Both the position numbers and the translations under genes were made by a program. Of a DNA stretch of 7,146 nucleotides, positions 1 to 7,146 are shown piece after piece. The notes under the pieces are model-generated. The model was not told the origin of the DNA, did not search any database, and worked only from the letters and a program-made list of their open reading frames with translations. The stretch's first letter is position 1. The number at the start of each line of letters is the position of its first letter. The stretch is from Acidocella sp. 35-58-6 (GTDB lineage: Bacteria; Pseudomonadota; Alphaproteobacteria; Acetobacterales; Acetobacteraceae): positions 1-7,146 of the forward strand of contig NCFD01000056.1 in NCBI GenBank assembly GCA_002281005.1, in the 5' to 3' direction.

Positions 1-1831
1 ATTCGGTGGCTGAAACCGCGTTGCGTGACATGAATAAAAACAGCCAGCGGCGGATGAAGCGCAGTTTGGGAATGGCGGCGGGCACCACGGTTTCGCGGCC
101 CAGGAAATAGCTGGTCTGCATCGGCTTGAAGTCGATGCCAAGCTCGCTCAGGCTCTCCAGTGCGCGCGGCACGTTCGGGCTTTCCATGAACCCATACATC
201 AGGCTGATTTTGTAAATACCCGGTGCGGCTTCCTCGGCCTGCGCACGGTCGCCGGGGGCAGCGATGGGGATGTCGAGGGTGCGGACGGTGACGAAGTAAA
301 CGTGCTCGTGCAGCACCTTGTTGTGCTTGAGGTTATGCAGCAAGGCGTTTGGCACGAAGTCCAGATTGCCGGTCATGAACACGGCGGTGCCGGGCACCCG
401 GATAATGCGTGATTGCGGCAGCCGTGCCAGGAACGAGGCCAGCGGCAGGCTGTCCTGGGTCCAGCGGGCGATAAGCAGGCTGCGGCCGCGCCGCCAGGTG
501 GTCATGACCAGGACCACCGTGAGGCCAATGGCCAGCGGTACCCAGCCGCCATCGAAGAATTTTAAGGTGTTGGAGGTAAAGAAGGCGAGGTCGACGATGC
601 CGAAGGTGCCAAACACCGCGACGGTGAGGCCGCGCGACCAGCCAAACTGGCGGCGAAAGACCACCATGGCCAGAATGTTGGTGCACATGAAAGTGCCAGT
701 GACGGCAATTCCATAGGCCCAGGCGAGCGCGTTACTGGTTTTAAAAGCCAGCACCAGCATCACCACACCGATGCAAACCGCGTAATTGATTTGCGGCACA
801 TATATCTGTCCTTCTTCCTTCTCGCTGGTGTGGCGGATTTCCATGCGCGGAAACAAGCCTAACTGGACGCATTGGCGGGCCATTGAGAAGGTGCCGGTGA
901 TGACGGATTGACTGGCAATGATGGTGGCCAGGGTGGAGAGAATGACCAGTGGCAATTGCAGGCTGTGTGGCGCCATTTTGTAGAAGGGGTTGTCGGCGGT
1001 GGCAGGGTTGGCCACCACCAGCGCCCCCTGGCCAAAATAATTCAGCAACAGACAGGGCAGCACAAAATAGGTCCAGGCGGTTTGAATGGGCTTGCGGCCA
1101 AAATGGCTCATGTCGGCGTACAACGCCTCGGCCCCGGTGACGGCCAGGACCACGGCACCCAGGGCGATGAACGCCAGCATGGCGTGGCGATAGATGAACA
1201 TCACGCCGAAGCTTGGGATCAGAGCTTGCAAGACGAACGGGTTCTGGATGATCTGGATCAGCCCCATGATGCCAATGGTGAGAAACCATACCAGCATGAC
1301 AGGACCAAAGGCCCGCCCCATTGAACCGGTGCCACGGCGCTGCACTAAAAACAGCCCGACGATAACGGTGAGCGATACTGGAATAACAATCTGGTCAAAT
1401 TCCGGTGACACGACATCGAGCCCCGCAACGGCTGAGAGTACCGATATGGCTGGCGTGATCATGCCGTCACCGAAAAACAGTCCGGCCCCGACAATGCCGA
1501 CGATGCCAAGCGCTGCACGGGTTTTATCAGATTTGGCGACGCGCTGGGCCAGCGCCATTAGAGCCAGAATGCCGCCTTCGCCGTGGTTGTCCGCGCGCAT
1601 CACGAAGGTGACGTATTTAAGGGTCACGGTGATGATCAGCGCCCAGAATATAAGGGAGAGGACGCCAAAAATATCGTCGTATCGCAGGCCGGATTTTTGG
1701 AAATAGCCGATGCTGGCCTGGAAGGCATAGAGCGGGCTGGTGCCGATATCGCCATACACCACACCTAAAACCCCGATCAGGCTGGCGAGGCGGAGCTTGC
1801 TTTTTGATTCATCTGGGCTGGCCACACTCAT
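1..1831 (-). CDS. kup: Kup family potassium uptake transporter (3' end cut by window edge)
   Basis: Low-affinity K+ uptake protein of the inner membrane; the KUP/HAK/KT family is generally regarded as K+/H+ symporters. The reading frame is open from the ATG at 1831 to the window edge, giving 610 codons. Family length is about 620-630, so only some 15-20 C-terminal residues are missing. The family signature [14 protein letters not shown] lies at residues 23-36 and [14 protein letters not shown] at 121-134. About twelve hydrophobic segments fill the first 450 residues. A soluble C-terminal part follows, with the family's YGFME and TSYFLGRE motifs and MSRNA near the edge. An in-frame TGA at 1843-1841 rules out a longer start, and a GAGAG-like ribosome binding site sits about 6 nt upstream. 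The gene begins 64 bp after the TonB-like gene. I see no frameshift or missing motif. Family assignment is very secure; the physiological role (for example K+ uptake at acidic pH) is inferred from E. coli. Confidence 0.96.
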   Translation of the reverse strand, partial: MSVASPDESKSKLRLASLIGVLGVVYGDIGTSPLYAFQASIGYFQKSGLRYDDIFGVLSLIFWALIITVTLKYVTFVMRADNHGEGGILALMALAQRVAKSDKTRAALGIVGIVGAGLFFGDGMITPAISVLSAVAGLDVVSPEFDQIVIPVSLTVIVGLFLVQRRGTGSMGRAFGPVMLVWFLTIGIMGLIQIIQNPFVLQALIPSFGVMFIYRHAMLAFIALGAVVLAVTGAEALYADMSHFGRKPIQTAWTYFVLPCLLLNYFGQGALVVANPATADNPFYKMAPHSLQLPLVILSTLATIIASQSVITGTFSMARQCVQLGLFPRMEIRHTSEKEEGQIYVPQINYAVCIGVVMLVLAFKTSNALAWAYGIAVTGTFMCTNILAMVVFRRQFGWSRGLTVAVFGTFGIVDLAFFTSNTLKFFDGGWVPLAIGLTVVLVMTTWRRGRSLLIARWTQDSLPLASFLARLPQSRIIRVPGTAVFMTGNLDFVPNALLHNLKHNKVLHEHVYFVTVRTLDIPIAAPGDRAQAEEAAPGIYKISLMYGFMESPNVPRALESLSELGIDFKPMQTSYFLGRETVVPAAIPKLRFIRRWLFLFMSRNAVSATE

Positions 1832-1895
1832 GCCGGACTCTCAAGCTTCAGATTTAGGGCGGCCATCATGCGTCGCTGGCTTTAGCTGTTTGTCG

Positions 1896-2807
1896 CTAAT
1901 GCAGCAATATGTAATGCATTGTTGCAGTGACCGTCACGGTGTCGGATTTGGCATCCGGCGGGAATGGCGGCAATTGGGCATCTTTGAACAATCCGGGCCA
2001 GGCTTGGTCCAGGAAGGGCGAGCCGGAGCCGGTGAGCAGTTTGATGCCCGAGACATTGCCGGCGCGGTCCACGGTGAACTGAATTTTCACGCTGCCTTGC
2101 TGGTTCTGGGCTATGGCGGCGTCGGGGTAGTAAGCGTGCTCATTGACCCATTTATTAAGGGCTGCGTCCCAGTTGCTGCCGGCATCGCCTTTGATGGTTA
2201 GTGTCTGCCCGGCGGCGGCTTGCAGGTCGGCGGCGGCGAGGTTGAGGTTCAGGCTGCGTTGAGCGAACGGCACCGGTGGCGAGGGCGAACCGAAGGACAT
2301 ATTGTTCATCACCACGTAATGCGGCGCCTGGTGGGATGGTTTGGCTTGCCGGTGTTGCGGCTGCGGTTGTGCACGTTGCGGCGTGGGCGCCGGCAGGGCG
2401 GCCAGCGGCATTGCCGGCATATTGAGGTTCACCTCGGGCTGGCTGGCTTCTGGTGGCGGTGGGGCGGCGGGTGGTGGGGCCTGGGCGGGCGTTGTTGGGC
2501 CCTCAACCTGATGCGGCGGGGCCTGGGTTTGCTGGGCCCCTGGCGTGTCGAATACCACCGAGACGCCGGTTGGGGTTTGAAAGTCCTCGGTTTGGCGGCG
2601 CTCGAAGCTGATCAGGAACAACGCAATGACAAATGCATGAAGTGCCAGCGCGGCCAGCCAGAACCATGGCCGCTGAGGGTCAGGTGGCCGTGGGGATGTG
2701 CGCTGGTGCGTTGATGCGAGAAGGCCGCTTGGCTCAGTAAGGGCGGTAGTAATAGGGGCGGTAATAGTAAACCGGTGGTGGCCCGTAATAGCCTGGTCCC
2801 GGCGCAT
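1896..2807 (-). CDS. TonB-like energy transducer protein, start uncertain
   Basis: TonB-type proteins sit in the inner membrane, span the periplasm and pass proton-motive energy from ExbB/ExbD to outer-membrane receptors. With the ATG at 2807 the protein has 303 residues. It shows a basic, proline-containing N-terminus, one membrane segment at about 47-68 with a His near its middle (as in TonB), a Pro/Gln-rich periplasmic stretch, and a C-terminal TonB_C-like domain with YPDAAIAQNQQG, a VDRAGNVSGIKLL strand and LPPFPP. The frame is open to an ATG at 2933, but that would put about 200 bp inside the lipoprotein gene. Between 2807 and the membrane segment there is no ATG, GTG or TTG. The 2807 start overlaps the lipoprotein gene by 74 bp and has no clear ribosome binding site. 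No exbB or exbD is present, so it may borrow a remote ExbBD pair or act as a TonB paralogue. The family is fairly sure, the N-terminus is not. Confidence 0.8.
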   Translation of the reverse strand: MRRDQAITGHHRFTITAPITTALTEPSGLLASTHQRTSPRPPDPQRPWFWLAALALHAFVIALFLISFERRQTEDFQTPTGVSVVFDTPGAQQTQAPPHQVEGPTTPAQAPPPAAPPPPEASQPEVNLNMPAMPLAALPAPTPQRAQPQPQHRQAKPSHQAPHYVVMNNMSFGSPSPPVPFAQRSLNLNLAAADLQAAAGQTLTIKGDAGSNWDAALNKWVNEHAYYPDAAIAQNQQGSVKIQFTVDRAGNVSGIKLLTGSGSPFLDQAWPGLFKDAQLPPFPPDAKSDTVTVTATMHYILLH

Positions 2808-3276
2808 AATAGGCCGGTGGCGGCTGCTGGATCGTGTCACCATAGCTGACCATGCATTGCGCATAAGACGTATCATACTGGCCTTGTAGATTATCTGCGG
2901 TGGCTTGGGCATCACCGCCCGCCACCGACGCACCGCCTAGCAGGCCCGCGCCCGCACCGATAGCCGCCCCGGCACCGACATTGCCGCTGAGCGAGCCCAA
3001 TGCCGCGCCCGCAGCCGCCCCGATCAGCGTGCCGGCCACGGCGGTATTGGTGGCATTGGCGCTGGCGGCGGCACTTTGGGCACCGCCATTGCCGATGCGC
3101 TCCTGCGCATAGTTACGGCAGGCTTGATCATCCTGCTGGAATTGCGCCAATGACTTGCCCTGACCGGGTAAGGCCACAACGCTGGGGCCACTGGGGAGTG
3201 CCACCGTGCACGCCCCAAGGGCAACCAGCGGGACCAGCACCATTGCAGCACGGGCCGGGCGCGTGTTGAGCAGCAT
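2734..3276 (-). CDS. Glycine-zipper lipoprotein with Tyr/Pro-rich tail
   Basis: Predicted 180-residue lipoprotein of unknown function. The ATG at 3276 was chosen over the in-frame ATG at 3315 because a perfect AGGAGG lies 6 nt upstream and because it places a signal peptide at the very N-terminus. That peptide has basic residues at 6 and 9, a hydrophobic core, and the lipobox LGAC with the lipidated Cys at 23. Residues 80-115 are a Gly/Ala-rich segment with GxxxG spacing, typical of glycine-zipper domains that insert into or pack against membranes. Cys53 (QACRNYA) and Cys141 (YAQCMVSYG) flank the zipper and could form a disulfide. The last 30 residues are almost entirely Pro, Tyr, Gly and Arg, with YYYRPY repeated. 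The pattern recalls glycine-zipper proteins common in alphaproteobacteria. Inner versus outer membrane location cannot be settled; the residue after Cys is Thr rather than the Asp retention signal, which favours the outer membrane. The gene is preceded by a palindromic promoter region and followed at once by the TonB-like gene. Confidence 0.85.
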   Translation of the reverse strand: MLLNTRPARAAMVLVPLVALGACTVALPSGPSVVALPGQGKSLAQFQQDDQACRNYAQERIGNGGAQSAAASANATNTAVAGTLIGAAAGAALGSLSGNVGAGAAIGAGAGLLGGASVAGGDAQATADNLQGQYDTSYAQCMVSYGDTIQQPPPAYYAPGPGYYGPPPVYYYRPYYYRPY

Positions 3277-3282
3277 AGTAAA

Positions 3283-3288
3283 CCTCCT
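3283..3288 (-). promoter_or_regulatory. Ribosome binding site of the lipoprotein gene
   Basis: On the minus strand this reads AGGAGG, a perfect Shine-Dalgarno match, with 6 nt to the ATG at 3276. It decides the start of the lipoprotein in favour of 3276 over the in-frame ATG at 3315. Confidence 0.85.
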
Positions 3289-3354
3289 GCACAAAAATTC
3301 GATGATCCCAGACATATGGCATGCAGGACCGCGTTTTTCAGCAGCGTTTACAAA

Positions 3355-3368
3355 ACGTCACGTGACGT
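3355..3368. promoter_or_regulatory. 14-bp perfect palindrome, possible operator
   Basis: ACGTCACGTGACGT is a perfect dyad in the 107-bp space between the dnaJ stop and the lipoprotein ATG. A further TGACG copy lies 13 bp away at 3376-3380. The site is about 80 bp upstream of the lipoprotein start, where a repressor or activator would sit. On the minus strand it is followed by TTTT, so a weak 5-bp-stem terminator for dnaJ is an alternative, although the stem is short. No regulator is identified for it. Confidence 0.4.
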
Positions 3369-3383
3369 AAAGCTTTGACGAGT

Positions 3384-4517
3384 TTAACCGCGACCGTCGA
3401 AAAATTCCTTCACTTTGGCGAAAAAGCCATCATGCTCGGGACTATGGGATGCATGAATTTTCGCCTCGGTTTCGAACTCTTCCAGTAGTTCACGCTGCCG
3501 CGCGGTGAGTTTTTGCGGGGTTTCCACTGCCACCTGAATGTACATGTCGCCTCGCTGGGAACTGCGCAACACCGAAAAGCCCTTAGCCCGCAGGCGGAAT
3601 TGGTCGCCCGTTTGGGTGCCCGCCGGAATTTTCACTTTGGCGCCGGTGCCATCGATGGTGGGGACTTCAATTTCGGAGCCCAATGCGGCCTGGGTCATGC
3701 GCAACGGCACCCGGCAGAAGATATTGGCACCATCACGCTGGAAAATATCATGCGCCCGGATGGCGACATGAACATACAAATCGCCCGGCGGGGCACCGCG
3801 GCCACCGGCCTCGCCCTCGCCCGAGAGGCGAATGCGGGTGCCGTCTTCAACGCCGGCCGGAATTTGCACGGCCAGGGTTTTGTCGCGCGGCACGGTGCCA
3901 GCACCCGAACAGACGCGGCAAGGGTTGCGCACCACGCGGCCAGCGCCGCCGCAGGTGGGGCAGGTGCGTTCAACCACGAAGAAGCCCTGCTGGGCGCGGA
4001 CCCGTCCGGCGCCGCCACAGGTAGCGCAATTATCAGCACTGGCGTTTTTGTCGGCTGAGCCCGAGCCCGCACAGGCATCGCACTTCACGCGGGTGGGGAC
4101 CCGCACGTTGGCTTTGGTGCCGGTGAAGGCTTCAGCCAGGCTGATCTCAACGGCGGCACGTAAATCGGCGCCAGTTTGCACACCGCCGCCGCCGCCCCGC
4201 CGACCGCCACCGCCGAACATCTGGTCGAAAATATCGCCCAGCCCGCCTTCGAAGCCGAACCCGCCGGCGCCCGGGTGGCCACCGCCGCCGTTTTCAAACG
4301 CGGCATGGCCGAAGCGGTCATAGGCGGCACGCTTCTGGTCGTCCTTCAGAACGTCGTAGGCCTCGTTGAGTTCCTTAAATTTGGCCTCAGCCTTATGGTC
4401 ACCCGGATTGCGGTCAGGGTGGTACTGCATCGCCAGCTTGCGGTAAGCCTTTTTCATTTCCTCGGCGCTGGCACCGCGCTGCACGCCAAGAGTGGTATAA
4501 TAATCTGGTTTCGCCAT
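3384..4517 (-). CDS. dnaJ: Chaperone protein DnaJ (Hsp40)
   Basis: Cytoplasmic co-chaperone that delivers unfolded clients to DnaK and stimulates its ATPase. The 377-residue protein is of normal length and has every type I DnaJ module. The J domain spans about 5-70 with the essential HPD at 33-35. A Gly/Phe-rich linker covers about 77-113. A zinc-binding domain follows with four CxxCxGxG repeats, at Cys146/149, 164/167, 186/189 and 200/203. After it come the substrate-binding beta domains and a C-terminal dimerisation part. The ATG at 4517 gives the canonical [12 protein letters not shown] start. Its ribosome binding site is weak (AAAGG about 13 nt upstream). It lies 85 bp downstream of dnaK in the same direction, the usual dnaK-dnaJ operon order, with a strong hairpin between the two genes that may set their expression ratio. 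Nothing in the coding sequence is unusual. Confidence 0.98.
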   Translation of the reverse strand: MAKPDYYTTLGVQRGASAEEMKKAYRKLAMQYHPDRNPGDHKAEAKFKELNEAYDVLKDDQKRAAYDRFGHAAFENGGGGHPGAGGFGFEGGLGDIFDQMFGGGGRRGGGGGVQTGADLRAAVEISLAEAFTGTKANVRVPTRVKCDACAGSGSADKNASADNCATCGGAGRVRAQQGFFVVERTCPTCGGAGRVVRNPCRVCSGAGTVPRDKTLAVQIPAGVEDGTRIRLSGEGEAGGRGAPPGDLYVHVAIRAHDIFQRDGANIFCRVPLRMTQAALGSEIEVPTIDGTGAKVKIPAGTQTGDQFRLRAKGFSVLRSSQRGDMYIQVAVETPQKLTARQRELLEEFETEAKIHASHSPEHDGFFAKVKEFFDGRG

Positions 4518-4550
4518 TGCCCGAAAAGAGCCTTTGCTTGAAACACAGCA

Positions 4551-4575
4551 ACCCCGGAGCCTGAAGCTCCGGGGT
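4551..4575 (-). terminator. Strong hairpin between dnaK and dnaJ, possible attenuator or mRNA-stabilising stem
   Basis: A perfect inverted repeat with a 10-bp stem (4551-4560 pairing with 4566-4575, eight of ten pairs G-C) and a 5-nt loop. It starts 27 nt after the dnaK stop. On the minus-strand transcript it is followed by TGCTGTGTTTC rather than a run of U, so it is not a classic complete Rho-independent terminator. It may cause partial termination, or protect the 3' end of a processed dnaK mRNA. Either would make DnaK more abundant than DnaJ, as is generally found in bacteria. The structure is certain; its function is inferred. Confidence 0.6.
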
Positions 4576-4602
4576 GCCGCGGCTTAAATGATCGAAAAAA
4601 CC

Positions 4603-6507
<1,905 letters not shown>

Positions 6508-6512
6508 AAAAA

Positions 6513-6520
6513 TCTCCTTT
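6513..6520 (-). promoter_or_regulatory. Ribosome binding site of dnaK
   Basis: On the minus strand this reads AAAGGAGA, with 6 nt between GGAG and the ATG at 6507. It is strong, as expected for an abundant protein, and confirms the dnaK start. Confidence 0.85.
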
Positions 6521-6561
6521 GCAGCGGCTAACCCCGGCCCGAAGCACCGGTTATAGCCCTT

Positions 6562-6587
6562 GGATAACGCAACCTCATGTATTCAAG
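6562..6587 (-). promoter_or_regulatory. Candidate heat-shock (RpoH-type) promoter of dnaK
   Basis: On the minus strand CTTGAA (6587-6582) is followed after 13 nt by GTTATCC (6568-6562). The first element matches the RpoH -35 consensus CTTGAA well. The second is only a fair match to the alphaproteobacterial -10 form CYTATNT, and the spacing suits the E. coli arrangement better than the longer alphaproteobacterial one. A start near 6553 would give a leader of roughly 45 nt. I see no CIRCE element (the HrcA operator). The call leans partly on dnaK usually being RpoH-controlled. Confidence 0.4.
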
Positions 6588-6610
6588 CCTGAGGCGGGGC
6601 ACAAGAGGAA

Positions 6611-6630
6611 TTTTTACGGGCCGGTAAAAA
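6611..6630. terminator. A/T-rich inverted repeat after the regulator gene, terminator or operator
   Basis: TTTTTAC at 6611-6617 pairs perfectly with GTAAAAA at 6624-6630 around a 6-nt GC centre. It begins 18 nt after the stop codon of the PuuR-like gene and lies upstream of the candidate dnaK promoter. In RNA it would form a 7-bp stem, possibly extended by A-U pairing. It is not a textbook terminator because the U-rich part lies inside the stem. It could equally be a protein binding site, for example for the neighbouring regulator. Confidence 0.35.
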
Positions 6631-6647
6631 CGGCGTCAAAAACCGCT

Positions 6648-7146
6648 TTAAAAACTCGGCGGGCTGTTGGCGCTGACCAGGATGCAGGGGGTGTCGCCGG
6701 GGTTGCGGAAGCGGTGCGGGATGTCGGAGCGGAAGTAATAGGCATCGCCCGGATACAGGGTTTTCTCGCTCGCCCCCACGGTAACCGCGAGGCAGCCGGA
6801 GATGATGACGCCGCATTCCTCGCCGGTGTGGCGCAGCATGGCCTCCCCGGTATCAGCGCCGGGCTGGTAGGTCTCATGCAGCATTTGCAACGCCCGCCCG
6901 GCGATGCGCCGGCCCACCATGCGGTAGGAGATATTATCCCCGAACGAGATTTCAGTAAGCTCGGCGCCGGTGAAGAATACGTTGTCAGAGGGGGAGAAAT
7001 TCAGGGTGAAGAAATCCGCCAGCGAGAGGGGGATGCCGTCGAGGATTTTCTTCAAAGATGAAATGGAGGGGCTGACGCGGTTTTGCTCGATCAGCGAAAT
7101 GGCGCCGTTGGTGACCCCGGCACGGCGCGCCAGCTCGCGCTGGGTG
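6648..7146 (-). CDS. PuuR-like XRE/cupin transcriptional regulator (5' end cut by window edge)
   Basis: DNA-binding regulator of the XRE helix-turn-helix plus cupin type. The frame is open from the right edge to the TAA at 6648-6650, giving 165 visible codons. E. coli PuuR has 185 residues, so roughly the first 20 are missing. The visible N-terminus starts inside the HTH (TQRELARRAGVTNGAIS, then LIEQNRVSPSISSLKKIL). A middle segment of about 40 residues follows, and then a cupin barrel with ETYQPGADTGE, HTGEECGVIISG, LYPGDAYYF and IPHRFRNPG. These phrases track PuuR closely to its end (SANSPPSF here, SAHTPTTF in E. coli as I recall it). The cupin lacks a full HxH metal motif, as PuuR does, so a small-molecule sensing role is more likely than catalysis. 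PuuR represses putrescine catabolism, but no puu genes are seen here, so the ligand and targets are unknown. Its operon partners, if any, lie off the right edge. Confidence 0.88.
   Translation of the reverse strand, partial: TQRELARRAGVTNGAISLIEQNRVSPSISSLKKILDGIPLSLADFFTLNFSPSDNVFFTGAELTEISFGDNISYRMVGRRIAGRALQMLHETYQPGADTGEAMLRHTGEECGVIISGCLAVTVGASEKTLYPGDAYYFRSDIPHRFRNPGDTPCILVSANSPPSF

Noticed and set aside
333..1289. Minus-strand frames at 333-686 and 741-1289
   Set aside because: They are a different frame from kup on the same strand. Their His/Pro/Arg-rich translations have no family features, and kup is continuous through this region.
908..2201. Plus-strand open frames opposite kup and the TonB-like gene
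   Set aside because: They overlap each other and well-supported genes, lack domains, and reflect GC-rich codon bias on the opposite strand.
3128..3322. 64-codon minus-strand frame overlapping the lipoprotein start
   Set aside because: It has no ribosome binding site or recognisable domain, and the lipoprotein with its perfect AGGAGG and lipobox explains the region.
3513..4541. Several plus- and minus-strand frames across dnaJ
   Set aside because: DnaJ is complete with all its motifs; these are shadow frames rich in Ala, Arg and Pro.
6508..6647. CIRCE element upstream of dnaK
   Set aside because: No TTAGCACTC / GAGTGCTAA inverted repeat is present in the gap.
6519..7061. 180-codon plus-strand frame across the dnaK leader and regulator gene
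   Set aside because: It is antisense to the clearly recognisable PuuR-like protein and crosses the dnaK upstream region; there is no supporting motif.

Overview
The window looks like chromosomal DNA of an alphaproteobacterium, most likely of the Rhodospirillales/Acetobacteraceae type. This rests on my memory of DnaK and DnaJ sequences, the dnaK-dnaJ gene order and the GC-rich composition (about 60% by eye); I ran no search. All six genes lie on the minus strand, so the window reads from high to low coordinates. Gaps are short, and no stretch of 300 bases lacks a gene.

In transcription order: (1) a PuuR-like regulator, an XRE-type helix-turn-helix fused to a cupin, whose N-terminus is cut by the right edge; (2) a 140-bp gap holding a possible terminator or operator, a heat-shock-like promoter candidate and the dnaK ribosome binding site; (3) dnaK, complete; (4) an 85-bp gap with a perfect 10-bp-stem hairpin; (5) dnaJ, complete; (6) a short gap with a 14-bp perfect palindrome; (7) a small glycine-zipper lipoprotein with a Tyr/Pro-rich tail; (8) a TonB-like energy-transducer protein whose start is unclear and may overlap the lipoprotein gene; (9) a kup potassium transporter, whose last roughly 15-20 codons lie beyond the left edge.

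DnaK and DnaJ form the Hsp70/Hsp40 folding machine; the nucleotide exchange factor GrpE is not in the window. The lipoprotein, TonB-like protein and Kup are envelope proteins with no obvious link to each other or to the chaperones. The closely spaced, co-oriented lipoprotein and TonB-like genes may form one unit, with kup 64 bp further on. The regulator probably ends its own transcription unit before dnaK.

I see no mobile element, CRISPR array, tRNA, rRNA or new defence-like system. The most interesting points are small: the missing start codon of the TonB-like gene, the dnaK-dnaJ hairpin, the two palindromes, and a long antisense ORF opposite dnaK that is a known annotation trap.
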